The notes: generated by a model from the sequence alone, not told the origin. 64,000 nt of DNA from Pandoraea eparura (GCF_902459725.1 NZ_CABPSH010000003.1:248001-312000), one strand, 5' to 3'; shown: positions 25,549-34,188, numbered from the stretch's first letter. Made by a program: numbers and translations.

Positions 25549-26560
25549 AAGCGCCACACTGAGGTTGCTGATTCCATCGTCCGGCGAAACGCTCGTGGCG
25601 AGCGGACTTTCAACGCGCTATGGGGATGCGTCTCGTTCTAACGCTCGAAGACGATAGTCAGGTTTCGCGCAGCAGTTGCAGCGTCTGGCTTCGCAATGAA
25701 AACCACGTAATCGCGTTTCGTCGCTTTAACAAAGCTCTCGACCATGCCGTTACTTTGCGGGCTGTACACGGGTGTGGTCAATGAGTTCGACCGATATCCT
25801 CAGCGACCCGGCGCGTCTCGTCGACCGTGTAACCCGAACCGTTGTCGCTCAACCATTCGATTTCGGACGGCGTATGCAACGCACTGCCAACGCGGTTTTC
25901 CACCGCAGCCAGCATCAAGTCACGAACGATATCGCCGCTGTGGCCTGCTGTGGTCGCGGCCAAGCTCATGGCTTCGCGGTTGCACCAGTCCAGCGCAAAC
26001 GTCACACGCAGCGGTTGACCGTTGTCACATCGAAGCTCGAAGCCCTCGGAGCACCAACGCTGATTGCTGCGAGCCACGCCCACCTTGCCGCCGTGCCGCC
26101 GCTGCAGACGTGAAGGTGTAGGACGCCGCTCCATGAGCAATCCATATGTGCTCGTGGCGCGATAGATGCGCTTTGCATCCAAGACGATCATTCCAATGGA
26201 CTATCGCTCTTCGCGCAGCACGCCCCAGACTCGACGATAGCCGTAGCTCGGCGAATCACCGATAACCCGGCGGATTGCATCGACCACAGGTGCATCATCG
26301 GTTTTCCTGGACTTACGCCCACCCTGTAAGTCAGCGGAGCGTGCAGCTTGTGCCGAAACGTTCGAGCGCGACACACCGAGAACTTTGCAGACCAGTCTCA
26401 CTGCGCGCCCCCGGCAACCATAGCGCGCGCTATTCTTTTTTTGTCGGGCCATATTCGACTGCTTCGCGAAGAATCTCGCTCTCCACGGTCCCTTTTTTAC
26501 CATTGGCGAGACTATCAACCTGAGTGTCATCCCGCATCTCAACGGTTCGGAAGTCGTTGA
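25549..26560 (-). pseudogene. Decayed IS3-family transposase (OrfA and OrfB fragments)
   Basis: Read on the minus strand from right to left: a fragment like the OrfA start around 26450-26560, then OrfB sequence including VSRSNVSAQAARSADLQGGR and DAPVVDAIRRVIGDSPSYG, followed after a frame break near 26200 by ATSTYGLLMERRPTPSRLQ, RSNQRWCSEGFELRCDNGQP, TFALDWCNREAMSLAATTAG and IEWLSDNGSGYTVDETRR. It then shifts again to TTPVYSPQSNGMVESFVKAT and HPHSALKVRSPRAFRR. This is an IS2-like or ISL-like IS3 element with at least three frame breaks. It is non-functional. Confidence 0.82.
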
Positions 26561-27371
26561 CTCGTCCCGTCTTCGCCTTGCGGACATTCTCACACGTATC
26601 GGCGGCGCTACGGAATGCCCGACCTGAAGCCGTCGCGCACTCAACCTACCCTCGCGCAACCCCGGAGTCACCACCGCACGACATGTAGCGGTGGCCTCGC
26701 TCCCGAGCCCGAGAAGCCGGCGGGCTCCATAGCTCACGACAATTTGCATCGCTGGCACACCGTGCGAACCTGGATCAGTCCGCGCCTGAAATTGCGGACC
26801 CACACGCAACCACGGGTCGCACGGCAACCCGCACACCGATGGAGAACCTGCCTTATGGTCACCCGACAATCACTGTGGCGCATCATGGTCAACGAGATCA
26901 GGAGCTCGCTGCCGGTCTACCTCCTGCCGCTACTTATCGGTTGCCGCGCCCTCATCCGCGGGCGAGGCTTTCCGTCGCGCCGGACTATCGCGCGCTGGCT
27001 ACGCCGTCATGGTGGGTAACCGGACGACATGCCCTTGTCTGGTCACTACGCAAGGATGTGCCATCGCTGTGATCATGAACAAATGAACCCAAGAAAGGGC
27101 AGAAGGTACCGCCACACCCGCAGCTGATGCAACCGCCCGCCCGTCGAGTTCTCGGCCACAGAATCCCTTCCGGCCCCAAGGCCTCGCTACGAGATTCCGG
27201 GCGAGCGGCATATCGAAACAGTCTTCGGTTTACTGACTGCGGCCGGCTCAACACCAGGCGCGAGTCCGCCGACAGTCATTGCAGCAGAGCCCGACGTTCC
27301 ATCCAGCGCGGCGAAAAAATCGATGACGCGAATGTCGCTCCTCATGCGCACGCGGAACGTTCGAAGCTGCA

Positions 27372-27746
27372 ATGTCACGGCTCAACGGCCATCGTTGGTC
27401 GCAAAAAAACGGCTGTGTCAGGGTCGACCAACTTGACGAGAGTCCTTCTCCTGCCTTTAAAATCAACACTCGACAAGCGTCCGTGCACGACAATCCAGAC
27501 GCGTCGACGCAACGGTCGAAGTGTCGGGTGGATCAACTCTGCAATGGACTGGCTGCGCGGTCGACAGTACCGAGCAACCTTTCGCTACCAGCGTTTGCGG
27601 AGAAATATCGGGCGAGAGTGGATAGTCTTGCCGCTATCCAGGATCAGGCGAAACGGGACTTCGCCAGAAGCCGATTGACCGAATTGAACAGGTCAGGCCA
27701 GGCACGCTGCTCATGGAAATACACAGGTGCATACCACCCTGCCTGA
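27372..27746 (+). CDS. Possible hypothetical protein, weakly supported
   Basis: A 124-codon frame whose last third looks coding (FAEKYRARVDSLAAIQDQAK, then ARSRLTELNRSGQ, an amphipathic helical pattern). The first two thirds are unlike a folded protein, and no ribosome site is clear. It may be the C-terminal remnant of a broken gene. I do not recognise it. Confidence 0.2.
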   Translation: MSRLNGHRWSQKNGCVRVDQLDESPSPAFKINTRQASVHDNPDASTQRSKCRVDQLCNGLAARSTVPSNLSLPAFAEKYRARVDSLAAIQDQAKRDFARSRLTELNRSGQARCSWKYTGAYHPA

Positions 27747-27758
27747 GTCTGCAATGTC

Positions 27759-27844
27759 AAAGTGCCACTCAAATGCCACTTTGCCAACTCGGGAAACCGA
27801 AACAAGGTCACCGCGCGCCCCAAGTGCCACTCAGGTGCCACTTT
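27759..27844. repeat. Phased TGCCACT repeats (iteron or centromere-like)
   Basis: Two 24-bp blocks 62 bp apart each hold two TGCCACT units spaced exactly 11 bp, that is four units on the same strand. Each block ends in CACTTT. The 11-bp spacing is one helical turn, which suggests cooperative protein binding. The blocks lie about 0.8 kb upstream of the ParM-like gene. Confidence 0.5.
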
Positions 27845-28314
27845 CACTCGTCCCGGCGGCCACACCCATCGGATTGCCCCTCGCCAGCGGGCGACACATC
27901 GCCCCCCTCAAGCGGGAACAAGACATTTCTCCCCTGCTGCGAGATGACGCGGCGTCGGATCAACACCGCGATCATTTACGACGAACAAAAAATCACGGTG
28001 AAAAAGCTTGTCAAAATGACCTCGGGTGTTTTAACTTACATACTCTCACTCGCCGCGCTGGCGGCAATGCAGTCGCACGATCAATCAAAATCGATCTGGG
28101 TTTCCGTGCCCAAAAATGAACGGCTCTCGCTTTGACCTAATCTGAGCGTGGGTTATAGCGATATTCACATCACTAGAAAATCGTCCATGTGCTACTGCGC
28201 CGCGTGCGCCCGTAGTCCACATCGGTTCGCCCTGCCTGCGCCTGACAGGCACTTCCCGCCTTCAATCAAGATCCCACGCCAGACGGCGATTAACCGACAT
28301 CTGGGAATCTATCC

Positions 28315-28336
28315 GTCCGCCTGCATCCTGGCGGAC
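28315..28336. repeat. Perfect hairpin upstream of the ParM-like gene
   Basis: GTCCGCC and GGCGGAC form a 7-bp perfect stem with an 8-nt loop. No T tract follows, so it is more likely an operator or structural element than a terminator. Confidence 0.35.
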
Positions 28337-28652
28337 CGGCAATCTGCGTTCACGCCGGACGCAAATCTCACTCCGAAATCGCTAACACGCTGAGGCATCT
28401 GCTGGCCGCGCAGTTGTCTCGACAGAAACCCTGCTTTATCGCGGCACGCCGCACCCCTGCGGGGGCACGCACGGCCATCGGGCCGAGATCTTTCAGCTTA
28501 GCTATACCGCTTCGCACGTCCGAATTCTGGCGCGCAAGGCAGGGCATCGCTCGCACGCTTCGCTTGCATCGCCTCACACCTGCGGCAGGATTGGCATGAC
28601 GTTCGTAATCCAACTCATTTTTCTCGAAAACCTTCTGTGGAGAATCTGCGCT

Positions 28653-29663
28653 ATGCGTAACGAACCCCAGTTCAGTCAAGCCCCAGTCTGTGTCGGTATT
28701 GATGCCGGCTTCTACGGCACGAAGCTCTCGTTCCGGCGTGAGGGAAGTATCGTCAATGTGGGCTTCCCTTCCGTGGCGCCCCCCTTGCCAGACGGCCTCA
28801 GCACGACCCTCGAAGGCCTTTCGGCGAACGACTCGGATCTGAAGATCAACGTCGGCGGCACCGTCTACCTGGTTGATACCAACGACGATGGTGAAGTCCG
28901 CGGAAGCGTCCTGCGCACCGAGAACGACTCCTTTCCGCTCACGAACGAGCATACCGCACTGGTATACGCAGCCCTGGTACGTTCCGGTCACCGCCGCATC
29001 GATCAACTTGTGCTGGGGCTGCCCTTGCACACCTTTAAACGATATGCCGGACAACTCATGCAGCGCTTCAGGGGCTCTCACGATTTTGGGTACGGGGCCT
29101 TCACCATCGGTAACGTGGCAGTTCTGCCACAGCCCGTCGGAACCTTTACCTATGTGAGAACAATGCAGCCGGGCTATCTGAAAGCAGATACGCCAAAGTG
29201 CATCATCGATGTCGGCTGGGGTACCAGCGACGTGTTTGTAAGCTCCGAGAAGCTCCAGATTGACCATAGCCGATGCGATGGAGTGCCCAGCGGAGGTGCA
29301 GCCGCAGTCGTGCGCGAAGTTTCTCTACTGCTACGCAGTGAGTTCGGCGGGCGATTCACAAATCTTGATCTGATCGATCGAGCCATGCGTACCGGACAAC
29401 CGTTGCAACACAACGGCGCGCCGATTGATCTGAGCGATTTTTTCAACCGCGTAGCACACATCACTGTCCCGGTAGCACGCGTCATTCTGACCCGCCTGCG
29501 CACAGCAGAGGACCTTACTGTATTGGTCACGGGCGGCGGCGCCCGATACTACCTTCCAGCCCTTCAGGAAACACTGGGCTGTCCGGTGACTGTGGTGAAC
29601 GATCCGCGTTTCGCGAATGCCACGGGCTTTCTTTTTGCGGGCGAAGCAAATTGCCGAAAATGA
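28653..29663 (+). CDS. parM-like: ParM/StbA-like actin-family plasmid partition protein
   Basis: Actin-fold ATPase of 336 residues expected to form filaments that push plasmid copies apart. Nucleotide-binding segments of the actin/Hsp70/ParM fold are in order: phosphate 1 VCVGIDAGFYGTKLSF (about 10-25), phosphate 2 CIIDVGWGTSDVFVSSE (about 183-198) and the adenosine motif VLVTGGGARYYLPAL (about 291-305), ending with NATGFLFAGEA as in ParM C-termini. A start 19 codons upstream has AGGA and is possible, but the added hydrophobic leader is unlike the family. The next gene overlaps its stop by 4 bp, as in parM-parR operons. On a chromosome this marks a captured plasmid or plasmid-like element. 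Confidence 0.8.
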   Translation: MRNEPQFSQAPVCVGIDAGFYGTKLSFRREGSIVNVGFPSVAPPLPDGLSTTLEGLSANDSDLKINVGGTVYLVDTNDDGEVRGSVLRTENDSFPLTNEHTALVYAALVRSGHRRIDQLVLGLPLHTFKRYAGQLMQRFRGSHDFGYGAFTIGNVAVLPQPVGTFTYVRTMQPGYLKADTPKCIIDVGWGTSDVFVSSEKLQIDHSRCDGVPSGGAAAVVREVSLLLRSEFGGRFTNLDLIDRAMRTGQPLQHNGAPIDLSDFFNRVAHITVPVARVILTRLRTAEDLTVLVTGGGARYYLPALQETLGCPVTVVNDPRFANATGFLFAGEANCRK

Positions 29664-29968
29664 CGCCACTGAAGGGCCACCACACGGTGTACAGCGACGA
29701 GCACCCTAACCTGTACGCGGTACTTGCTGCAGAACCATCGCCAAGAAGACGCGCACGCCTGCTCGTCTGGATGGCCGAGCAGGGATGCCAACCCAAATCG
29801 CAGGGGGTCCTGTTGACGCCCGGCGCGGTGCCCACTCATCTCACAGGTACGGTACCGCCCTCGGACCCGATAACACAGGAGACGCCACTCGACGAAGACT
29901 TCATCACGAGCATCCTTGGCGGATACATGCGGTCTGACCTAGATGAAGCCACTGGAGAAGAGCGCTGA
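29660..29968 (+). CDS. Putative ParR/StbB-like partition adaptor
   Basis: A 102-residue protein whose ATG overlaps the parM-like stop (ATGA), so translation is coupled. It has a basic central part (AAEPSPRRRARLLVWMAEQG) and an acidic C-terminal tail (DLDEATGEER). ParR adaptors are small, bind repeats at the centromere with a ribbon-helix-helix and touch ParM with the C-terminus. I cannot see a clear ribbon-helix-helix, so the call rests on size, charge and position. Confidence 0.5.
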   Translation: MTPLKGHHTVYSDEHPNLYAVLAAEPSPRRRARLLVWMAEQGCQPKSQGVLLTPGAVPTHLTGTVPPSDPITQETPLDEDFITSILGGYMRSDLDEATGEER

Positions 29969-30380
29969 ATCGGCTAACGTTCGTCGCACAAAAACGACAC
30001 TTGTAGATACCTGCGTCATCAGAGGAAAAAATGCGGTAGGCTTATTCCAGCCGTTAAATCGGCATGATGTAGAAATCTCTCCGCTTCCCGATAGTTCTGC
30101 ACAATCGGATCCGGAGGCTTTGACTCCTAGCGCCAATTTCCTTTTCGTGAAATTGGCGCAAAGGTGCCTCAGAAATCAGCTTAAGCGGGACACTGTATTG
30201 GTCGTCCCCGCAGCGCAAATATTCCACGCATTTAAAAAAGGCTTCTCACAGGCTTCTGACGAGCACAAGTCTCGTCCGATGGCGAAATTCACTCGTCCGC
30301 GCAGCCCCAAGTTGCCCCCAGCAAGGTCCTCGTCGACCACCCACATCCTCCTTGGTCAGGAAGGTTCGGGATTCAATTGA
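29943..30380 (+). CDS. Hypothetical protein, uncertain
   Basis: A 145-codon frame overlapping the previous gene by 26 bp. The middle part (NFLFVKLAQRCLRNQLKRDT, then VLVVPAAQIFHAFKKGF) looks protein-like, while the C-terminus is low-complexity and basic. No ribosome site or family is recognised. It might be a third gene of the partition operon. Confidence 0.35.
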   Translation: MKPLEKSAESANVRRTKTTLVDTCVIRGKNAVGLFQPLNRHDVEISPLPDSSAQSDPEALTPSANFLFVKLAQRCLRNQLKRDTVLVVPAAQIFHAFKKGFSQASDEHKSRPMAKFTRPRSPKLPPARSSSTTHILLGQEGSGFN

Positions 30381-30459
30381 AAAATGTACCCGACCCGTCG
30401 CTCCGCCGGACCGACGGCAGCGTTCGCTGCACTTCCAACCTCTCTTGCTGGGAGAACGT

Positions 30460-30678
30460 ATGCGCCCCCGACACTCACGCCTGGATCACCCCGACATCGT
30501 CGCGTTCCTGCGGCGAACGGCCGTTTCTCGTCTGAAGACCAAAAATGAGACGAGCAGCAGCCTTCAGTGCATTGCCGACAAGATCGACCTCCAATGGGGA
30601 CTACGTGTCCACAAGTCGACGCTAAGCCGCTTTATTAAGCGGCTCGGCCTGTCCTTCGCATGGAGGACCGACAAATGA
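30460..30678 (+). CDS. Small hypothetical protein with HTH-like end
   Basis: A 72-residue basic protein with GGGAGA just before the ATG. The C-terminal half (QCIADKIDLQWGLRVHKSTL, SRFIKRLGLSF) has the look of a helix-turn-helix of transposase or resolvase type. Its TGA overlaps the start of the recombinase gene (ATGA), so the two are probably translated together. Function unknown; a DNA-binding helper of the recombinase is a guess. Confidence 0.5.
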   Translation: MRPRHSRLDHPDIVAFLRRTAVSRLKTKNETSSSLQCIADKIDLQWGLRVHKSTLSRFIKRLGLSFAWRTDK

Positions 30679-31586
30679 AGAAAGCCATCCCGAGACCCGA
30701 ACGCGACCTGGCAACGAGGCTGGTCTCGTCCCTTCTCATGCTGCGCACGAGCAGAGCAACGCTGAGGAAGCTCGCGAACAATGCGATTGCTTCAGTCGGC
30801 ACCGCGCGCAACGTAGTGCAATGTGTGACGGACTTTCTTACGTGGCGCACGGCTGCAGACATTAGCTTAATCGAGCCGGTCACACGTGCCGAACTGGAGG
30901 CATACCTCACTCACGAGAGCTTCCGCTGGCGCCAAAAGACAGTGGATCAACACCGTCAAGCGCTCTCACTGGTTTTCTGCGTGACGCTGATGGAAGTGGG
31001 CGCCGGGATTGCCACGCATACTCGCGGTCGCGCCTACAGTGCGACCGAAATGGAGCGTATTGCCGTCAGACAGAGCGAGCACAACGCACTCTCCACCCGT
31101 ATCGCATTCCATTCTGGCCTGCGTGCCAGCGAGCTTATCGAGCTTCGGATTGCCGATGAGTTTTCAGCAGCGGATCGCCCGTGGCGCGGTGACCTGTTTC
31201 GCGGTCTTAACGATGGGGTCTTGTATGGAACAACTGGCAAGGGCGGACTCGCACGACGGGTCTGGATACCTGCCGACCTTCATGATCAGCTTCAGGCGAG
31301 ACGACGCACCGCGCCCCGGTACGTCACGGATCGTGGCGTGGTAAGAAGCGCTTTCTTCGACATCGGGGGTGGTCTGGCCCTCAGCCAGTCATTCAGCGAC
31401 GCCAGTCAACGGGCTCTCGGGTTTTCTCTCGGCCTCCACGGTCTTCGTCACGCATACGTGAAGAACCGGCTTGTAACACTGCTGTCGCTGGGCGTCGCGC
31501 CGATCGACGCGCTCGAGATCATCAGCCAGGAGGTCGGGCATCTGCGGCCCGACATTACCACTGCATATCTTGTGGGGAGGTGCTGA
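30675..31586 (+). CDS. Tyrosine recombinase
   Basis: Site-specific recombinase of 303 residues. The N-terminal core-binding domain is at about 20-120. Catalytic residues in the C-terminal domain: Arg in FHSGLRASELIEL, a likely Lys in the GTTGKGGLARRV hairpin, His-Arg in LHGLRHAYVKNRL, and His followed by the nucleophile Tyr in VGHLRPDITTAYLVG. The set is complete, so the enzyme may be active. An ATG 5 codons upstream is possible, but ATGA overlap with the preceding gene favours this start. It belongs to a chain of overlapping genes, not to the phage-type integrase further right. Confidence 0.85.
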   Translation: MKKAIPRPERDLATRLVSSLLMLRTSRATLRKLANNAIASVGTARNVVQCVTDFLTWRTAADISLIEPVTRAELEAYLTHESFRWRQKTVDQHRQALSLVFCVTLMEVGAGIATHTRGRAYSATEMERIAVRQSEHNALSTRIAFHSGLRASELIELRIADEFSAADRPWRGDLFRGLNDGVLYGTTGKGGLARRVWIPADLHDQLQARRRTAPRYVTDRGVVRSAFFDIGGGLALSQSFSDASQRALGFSLGLHGLRHAYVKNRLVTLLSLGVAPIDALEIISQEVGHLRPDITTAYLVGRC

Positions 31587-31587
31587 G

Positions 31588-32475
31588 ATGCGAACTTCTC
31601 CAATGCTCCCCACGGGACTGAGCGTGCGCCATCCGCGTGACGGCTCACCGGTCTATTTCACCGTGACCGATAGTCGCCGGCACGATCTAGGCGATGACCT
31701 CCGGATCGCACTCATACGCTGGGTCAGGTTACATCACCAAACAGTGGCATCGTCACGCTGCACCACGGCTGATCTCCTTGCCCACGCAGGCACGACACCT
31801 TCCGTCCCTGTGGCAGCAACGCGCCACATCGCGGAGCTGGCCGTGCTCGCCCTGTTCTTCGTGGAGAACAACCTGCCGTGGCTCGACGAGTTGCCCAATC
31901 AGAGCGATTTCCTTGCGTGGTTCCAACGACACAAGCGCCCGGCGCCCGCCGACTCCACAGTGCGTCTGCTACGCCGTGCATGGAGTGTAATGCGAGCCCA
32001 AAGCGCCATACACAACGAGTGTCCATGGCCCAGCCTTGACCTGCGCAAACCGCGGCTGCAACTCGAGGCAGCAGATGTGATCGGCACGTTTGCCGCCAAC
32101 CCACTGAAGCGCCTGCTGGACACCCTGCTGCACGACGGCGCACACGTGGCTGCCGTTCAGGTGCCTGACATGATCGTCAGCCACGAAGCAGGACTTATCG
32201 CGGCGCTGGCGGCTGCCGTCCCACCTGCCATTCAGGCTCTGACGGAGAGTGGTCGCACCGACCTACGCCCCGCAGTCTATCAATTGAAGCTATCCGATCT
32301 GGGGCAGCTCGCTGTCTCCCCCGCTCTGGCGCTGGCCCGCCCCACGGGACGCCTGCGGTTTGAACGTCGCGCGACCATGCCAAATGTCAAGCGGGCAACT
32401 CAGACAACTCCCGATCAGGGCAATGCGCTTGCGTTGCCTGATGCGTCCCTGATACTCGATCAGGAGCAGACATGA
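31588..32475 (+). CDS. Unknown protein coupled to tyrosine recombinase
   Basis: A 295-residue protein beginning 1 bp after the recombinase stop. I do not recognise it: there is no catalytic Arg-His-Arg-Tyr pattern, no zinc motif and no membrane segment. Visible features are an N-terminal stretch like a beta hairpin (HPRDGSPVYFTVTDSRRHDL), Ala/Leu-rich helices through the middle (HIAELAVLALFFVENNLPWL and AGLIAALAAAVPPAIQAL) and a basic tail. Its stop overlaps the next ATG by 4 bp. The tight coupling suggests it works with the recombinase, for example as an accessory or directionality protein, as in multi-gene recombinase elements. Confidence 0.7.
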   Translation: MRTSPMLPTGLSVRHPRDGSPVYFTVTDSRRHDLGDDLRIALIRWVRLHHQTVASSRCTTADLLAHAGTTPSVPVAATRHIAELAVLALFFVENNLPWLDELPNQSDFLAWFQRHKRPAPADSTVRLLRRAWSVMRAQSAIHNECPWPSLDLRKPRLQLEAADVIGTFAANPLKRLLDTLLHDGAHVAAVQVPDMIVSHEAGLIAALAAAVPPAIQALTESGRTDLRPAVYQLKLSDLGQLAVSPALALARPTGRLRFERRATMPNVKRATQTTPDQGNALALPDASLILDQEQT

Positions 32476-32657
32476 GCACACGACCAATCGGCGCTGAAGC
32501 TCTGGCACGGGTAACAGGCGATCGGCAAACCTTAATGCACGGAGAAGGGTTTGCGCGAATTCAAATTCGGCGGATCGCCGCAAGAAATTGGGATTCGAAT
32601 AGGGATGCAGGACTTCAGAGTCATCACGGCAGCGCACACCGCGCTGGCCAACGGTAG
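32472..32657 (+). CDS. Small protein, perhaps truncated, end of recombinase chain
   Basis: A 61-codon frame whose ATG overlaps the previous stop (ATGA). The first 40 residues look protein-like (GAEALARVTGDRQTLMHGEG, FARIQIRRIAARNWD), then the sequence becomes low-complexity (QSHHGSAHRAGQR). This suggests that a longer gene was cut at a junction with the xis/int segment. No family recognised. Confidence 0.4.
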   Translation: MSTRPIGAEALARVTGDRQTLMHGEGFARIQIRRIAARNWDSNRDAGLQSHHGSAHRAGQR

Positions 32658-32669
32658 CGCGAGGCCCAA

Positions 32670-32960
32670 ATGGTTCGCTTTGTGACTATTGCAAAATTTT
32701 GCGAGTTGACGGGATACACGCCGGCCGCTGTCTATACACGGAAGTGCAAGGGCATCTGGCCGGAAGGCTCGGTCTGGAAGTACGAACCCGGCACTAAGAA
32801 GATCATGATGGACATGGAGGGATACGAACGATGGCTAGAAAGGGGACAGGAGTCGACATCGTTTCGGACTCCAGCTATGAAATCACCTTCAATTACCAAG
32901 GACAGCGGTACCGGGAGCGGATCAAAGCGAAGCCCTGTCCTGCCAACACTCGCAAGATAA
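32670..32960 (+). CDS. Excisionase-like protein
   Basis: A 96-residue protein. The first 60 residues match phage excisionases that precede integrases: FVTIAKFCELTGYTPAAVYT (helix-turn-helix), GIWPEGSVWKYEPG (wing) and a segment ending EGYERWLERG. The last 30 residues are read in the same DNA as the start of the integrase in another frame and are low-complexity, so the functional domain probably ends before the overlap. It would steer the integrase towards excision. Confidence 0.7.
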   Translation: MVRFVTIAKFCELTGYTPAAVYTRKCKGIWPEGSVWKYEPGTKKIMMDMEGYERWLERGQESTSFRTPAMKSPSITKDSGTGSGSKRSPVLPTLAR

Positions 32961-34054
32961 CTCAATTTCGAGCAGCGATTCTGCATGCGATTGAGAAAGG
33001 CGAATTCGACTATGCAAAGTCCTTCCCCGACTCGCCGCGAGCGCGTCAGCTTGCCGAGAAACCGGGCGACGTTCTAACAGTAGAGTCATATTTCGAGCAG
33101 TGGCTACGCCGCAAAAAAGCGGAAATAAAGGCGTCGACGTACAAAGGCTACGATCTCATCGTCAACAATTGGGTGATCCCGAAATTTGGCGAAATGGCCC
33201 TGTCCGACTTGAAGCGCGCCGCCATCCGCGATTGGCTCGCGACAATCGACGAGGCGCGCGATCACAAGGTGTCCAACAAGCGGCTGGCAAATATTCAAAG
33301 CTGCATTCGCTCTGCCCTCGGCGATGCTGCTGGTGACGAAATCATCGACGCGAATCCACTAGCTGGCTATACCTACGCGCGCGCCGAGAGGCCAACGGAG
33401 ACAGCAGAGGATGAGATTGATCCGCTCTCACCGGAAGAGCAGGCAGCCGTCCTCGATAAATTGACCGGGACAAACCGGAACCTGATCCTGTTTGCACTCT
33501 GGACTGGCATGCGTACTTCCGAATACATCGCGCTGAACTGGTCAGACATTGACTTCGTCGGTGGATATGTCCGTGTACGTCGGGCCATTACGCGGGAGGC
33601 CAAGGGTGTTGCCGAGTTTCCGAAAACAGCCGCCGGACGCCGCGACATCCGCCTACTTGGACCGGCAAGTGCCGCCCTCCAGGCGCAAAAGACCATTACG
33701 TTTCTCACCGAACAGGATGGCGCGATTTTCAAGAACCGCGCAGGTGAGCGATTCGCAGGCTCACACCAGATTTGGCGCATCTGGCAATCGGCGCTCAAGC
33801 GGTCTGGTGTCCGATATCGCAATCCGTATCAGACCCGACACACCTACGCATCGATGATGCTCTCGGCGGGAGAACATCCCATGTGGGTGGCAAAGCAGAT
33901 GGGGCACTCAGACTGGACGATGATCGCAAGAATTTACGGGCGATGGATGCCAGCAGCTGACTTAGGCGCGGGAGATAAAGCGGTGAAAAAGTTCGGCAAA
34001 AATGCTGGCACGAATGCTGGCATTTTGGGAGAAAAACTGGCAAAAATCGGCTAG
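32831..34054 (+). CDS. int: Phage-type tyrosine integrase
   Basis: Integrase of 407 residues that inserts the island at the adjacent tRNA-Leu. An N-terminal arm-binding domain (DUF3596-like: SYEITFNYQGQRYRERIKAK, then RKITQFRAAILHAIEKGEF) is followed by a SAM-like core-binding domain (about 85-190) and the catalytic domain. The catalytic Arg is in LWTGMRTSEYIALNW, the box II in PYQTRHTYASMML and the Tyr nucleophile in MGHSDWTMIARIYGRW. The C-terminal tail is rich in Lys, Gly and Ala. The gene ends 47 bp from the tRNA and overlaps the excisionase-like gene by 130 bp in a different frame. Confidence 0.92.
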   Translation: MARKGTGVDIVSDSSYEITFNYQGQRYRERIKAKPCPANTRKITQFRAAILHAIEKGEFDYAKSFPDSPRARQLAEKPGDVLTVESYFEQWLRRKKAEIKASTYKGYDLIVNNWVIPKFGEMALSDLKRAAIRDWLATIDEARDHKVSNKRLANIQSCIRSALGDAAGDEIIDANPLAGYTYARAERPTETAEDEIDPLSPEEQAAVLDKLTGTNRNLILFALWTGMRTSEYIALNWSDIDFVGGYVRVRRAITREAKGVAEFPKTAAGRRDIRLLGPASAALQAQKTITFLTEQDGAIFKNRAGERFAGSHQIWRIWQSALKRSGVRYRNPYQTRHTYASMMLSAGEHPMWVAKQMGHSDWTMIARIYGRWMPAADLGAGDKAVKKFGKNAGTNAGILGEKLAKIG

Positions 34055-34101
34055 ATTTCCGCCAACCAAAAAATCCAACCAATTGATTTTAAACGAGTTT
34101 T

Positions 34102-34130
34102 TGGTGCGAGGAAGGGGACTCGAACCCCTA
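34102..34130 (-). other. Probable attachment site at tRNA-Leu 3' end
   Basis: Inferred from the layout: the integrase gene lies next to the 3' end of the tRNA, which encodes its own CCA. tRNA 3' ends are the usual core of integrase attachment sites. The second copy that would mark the other island end was not found by eye in the window, so it is probably beyond the left edge. Confidence 0.5.
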
Positions 34131-34188
34131 CACCCTTGCGGGCGTCAGGACCTAAACCTGGTGCGTCTACCAATTTCGCCATCCTCGC
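34102..34188 (-). tRNA. tRNA-Leu (anticodon UAG)
   Basis: An 87-nt cloverleaf with encoded CCA. The acceptor arms GCGAGGA and TCCTCGC pair fully. The D-loop region has GGCGAAATTGGTAGACGC; the anticodon loop is TTTAGGT with TAG, reading CUA/CUG-type leucine codons. A long variable arm (GACGCCCGCAAGGGTGT) marks it as class II, and the T-arm is GGGGTTCGAGTCCCC. It separates the low-GC island from the core genome. Confidence 0.95.

Larger units (their letters stand above)
26621..28595. other. Scrambled region before the partition genes
   Basis: No convincing gene in nearly 2 kb. One plus-strand frame (27372-27746) ends in a helical, protein-like stretch (AEKYRARVDSLAAIQDQAKR), and a 64-codon frame begins at 27944, but neither has recognised relatives or a good ribosome site. 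The region contains the TGCCACT repeats at 27759-27844 and a hairpin at 28315-28336. Confidence 0.4.

Noticed and set aside
27713-28135. Two overlapping 130-140 codon frames over the TGCCACT repeats
   Set aside because: Translations are low-complexity and the DNA is better explained by repeats; no ribosome site or family.
28368-29267. A 299-codon minus-strand frame across the ParM-like gene
   Set aside because: The plus strand has actin-fold motifs in order; the minus frame has none.
34102-34188. A second copy of the tRNA-Leu 3' end within the window as the other island end
   Set aside because: Searched by eye in the left 34 kb and not found; it may be outside the window.
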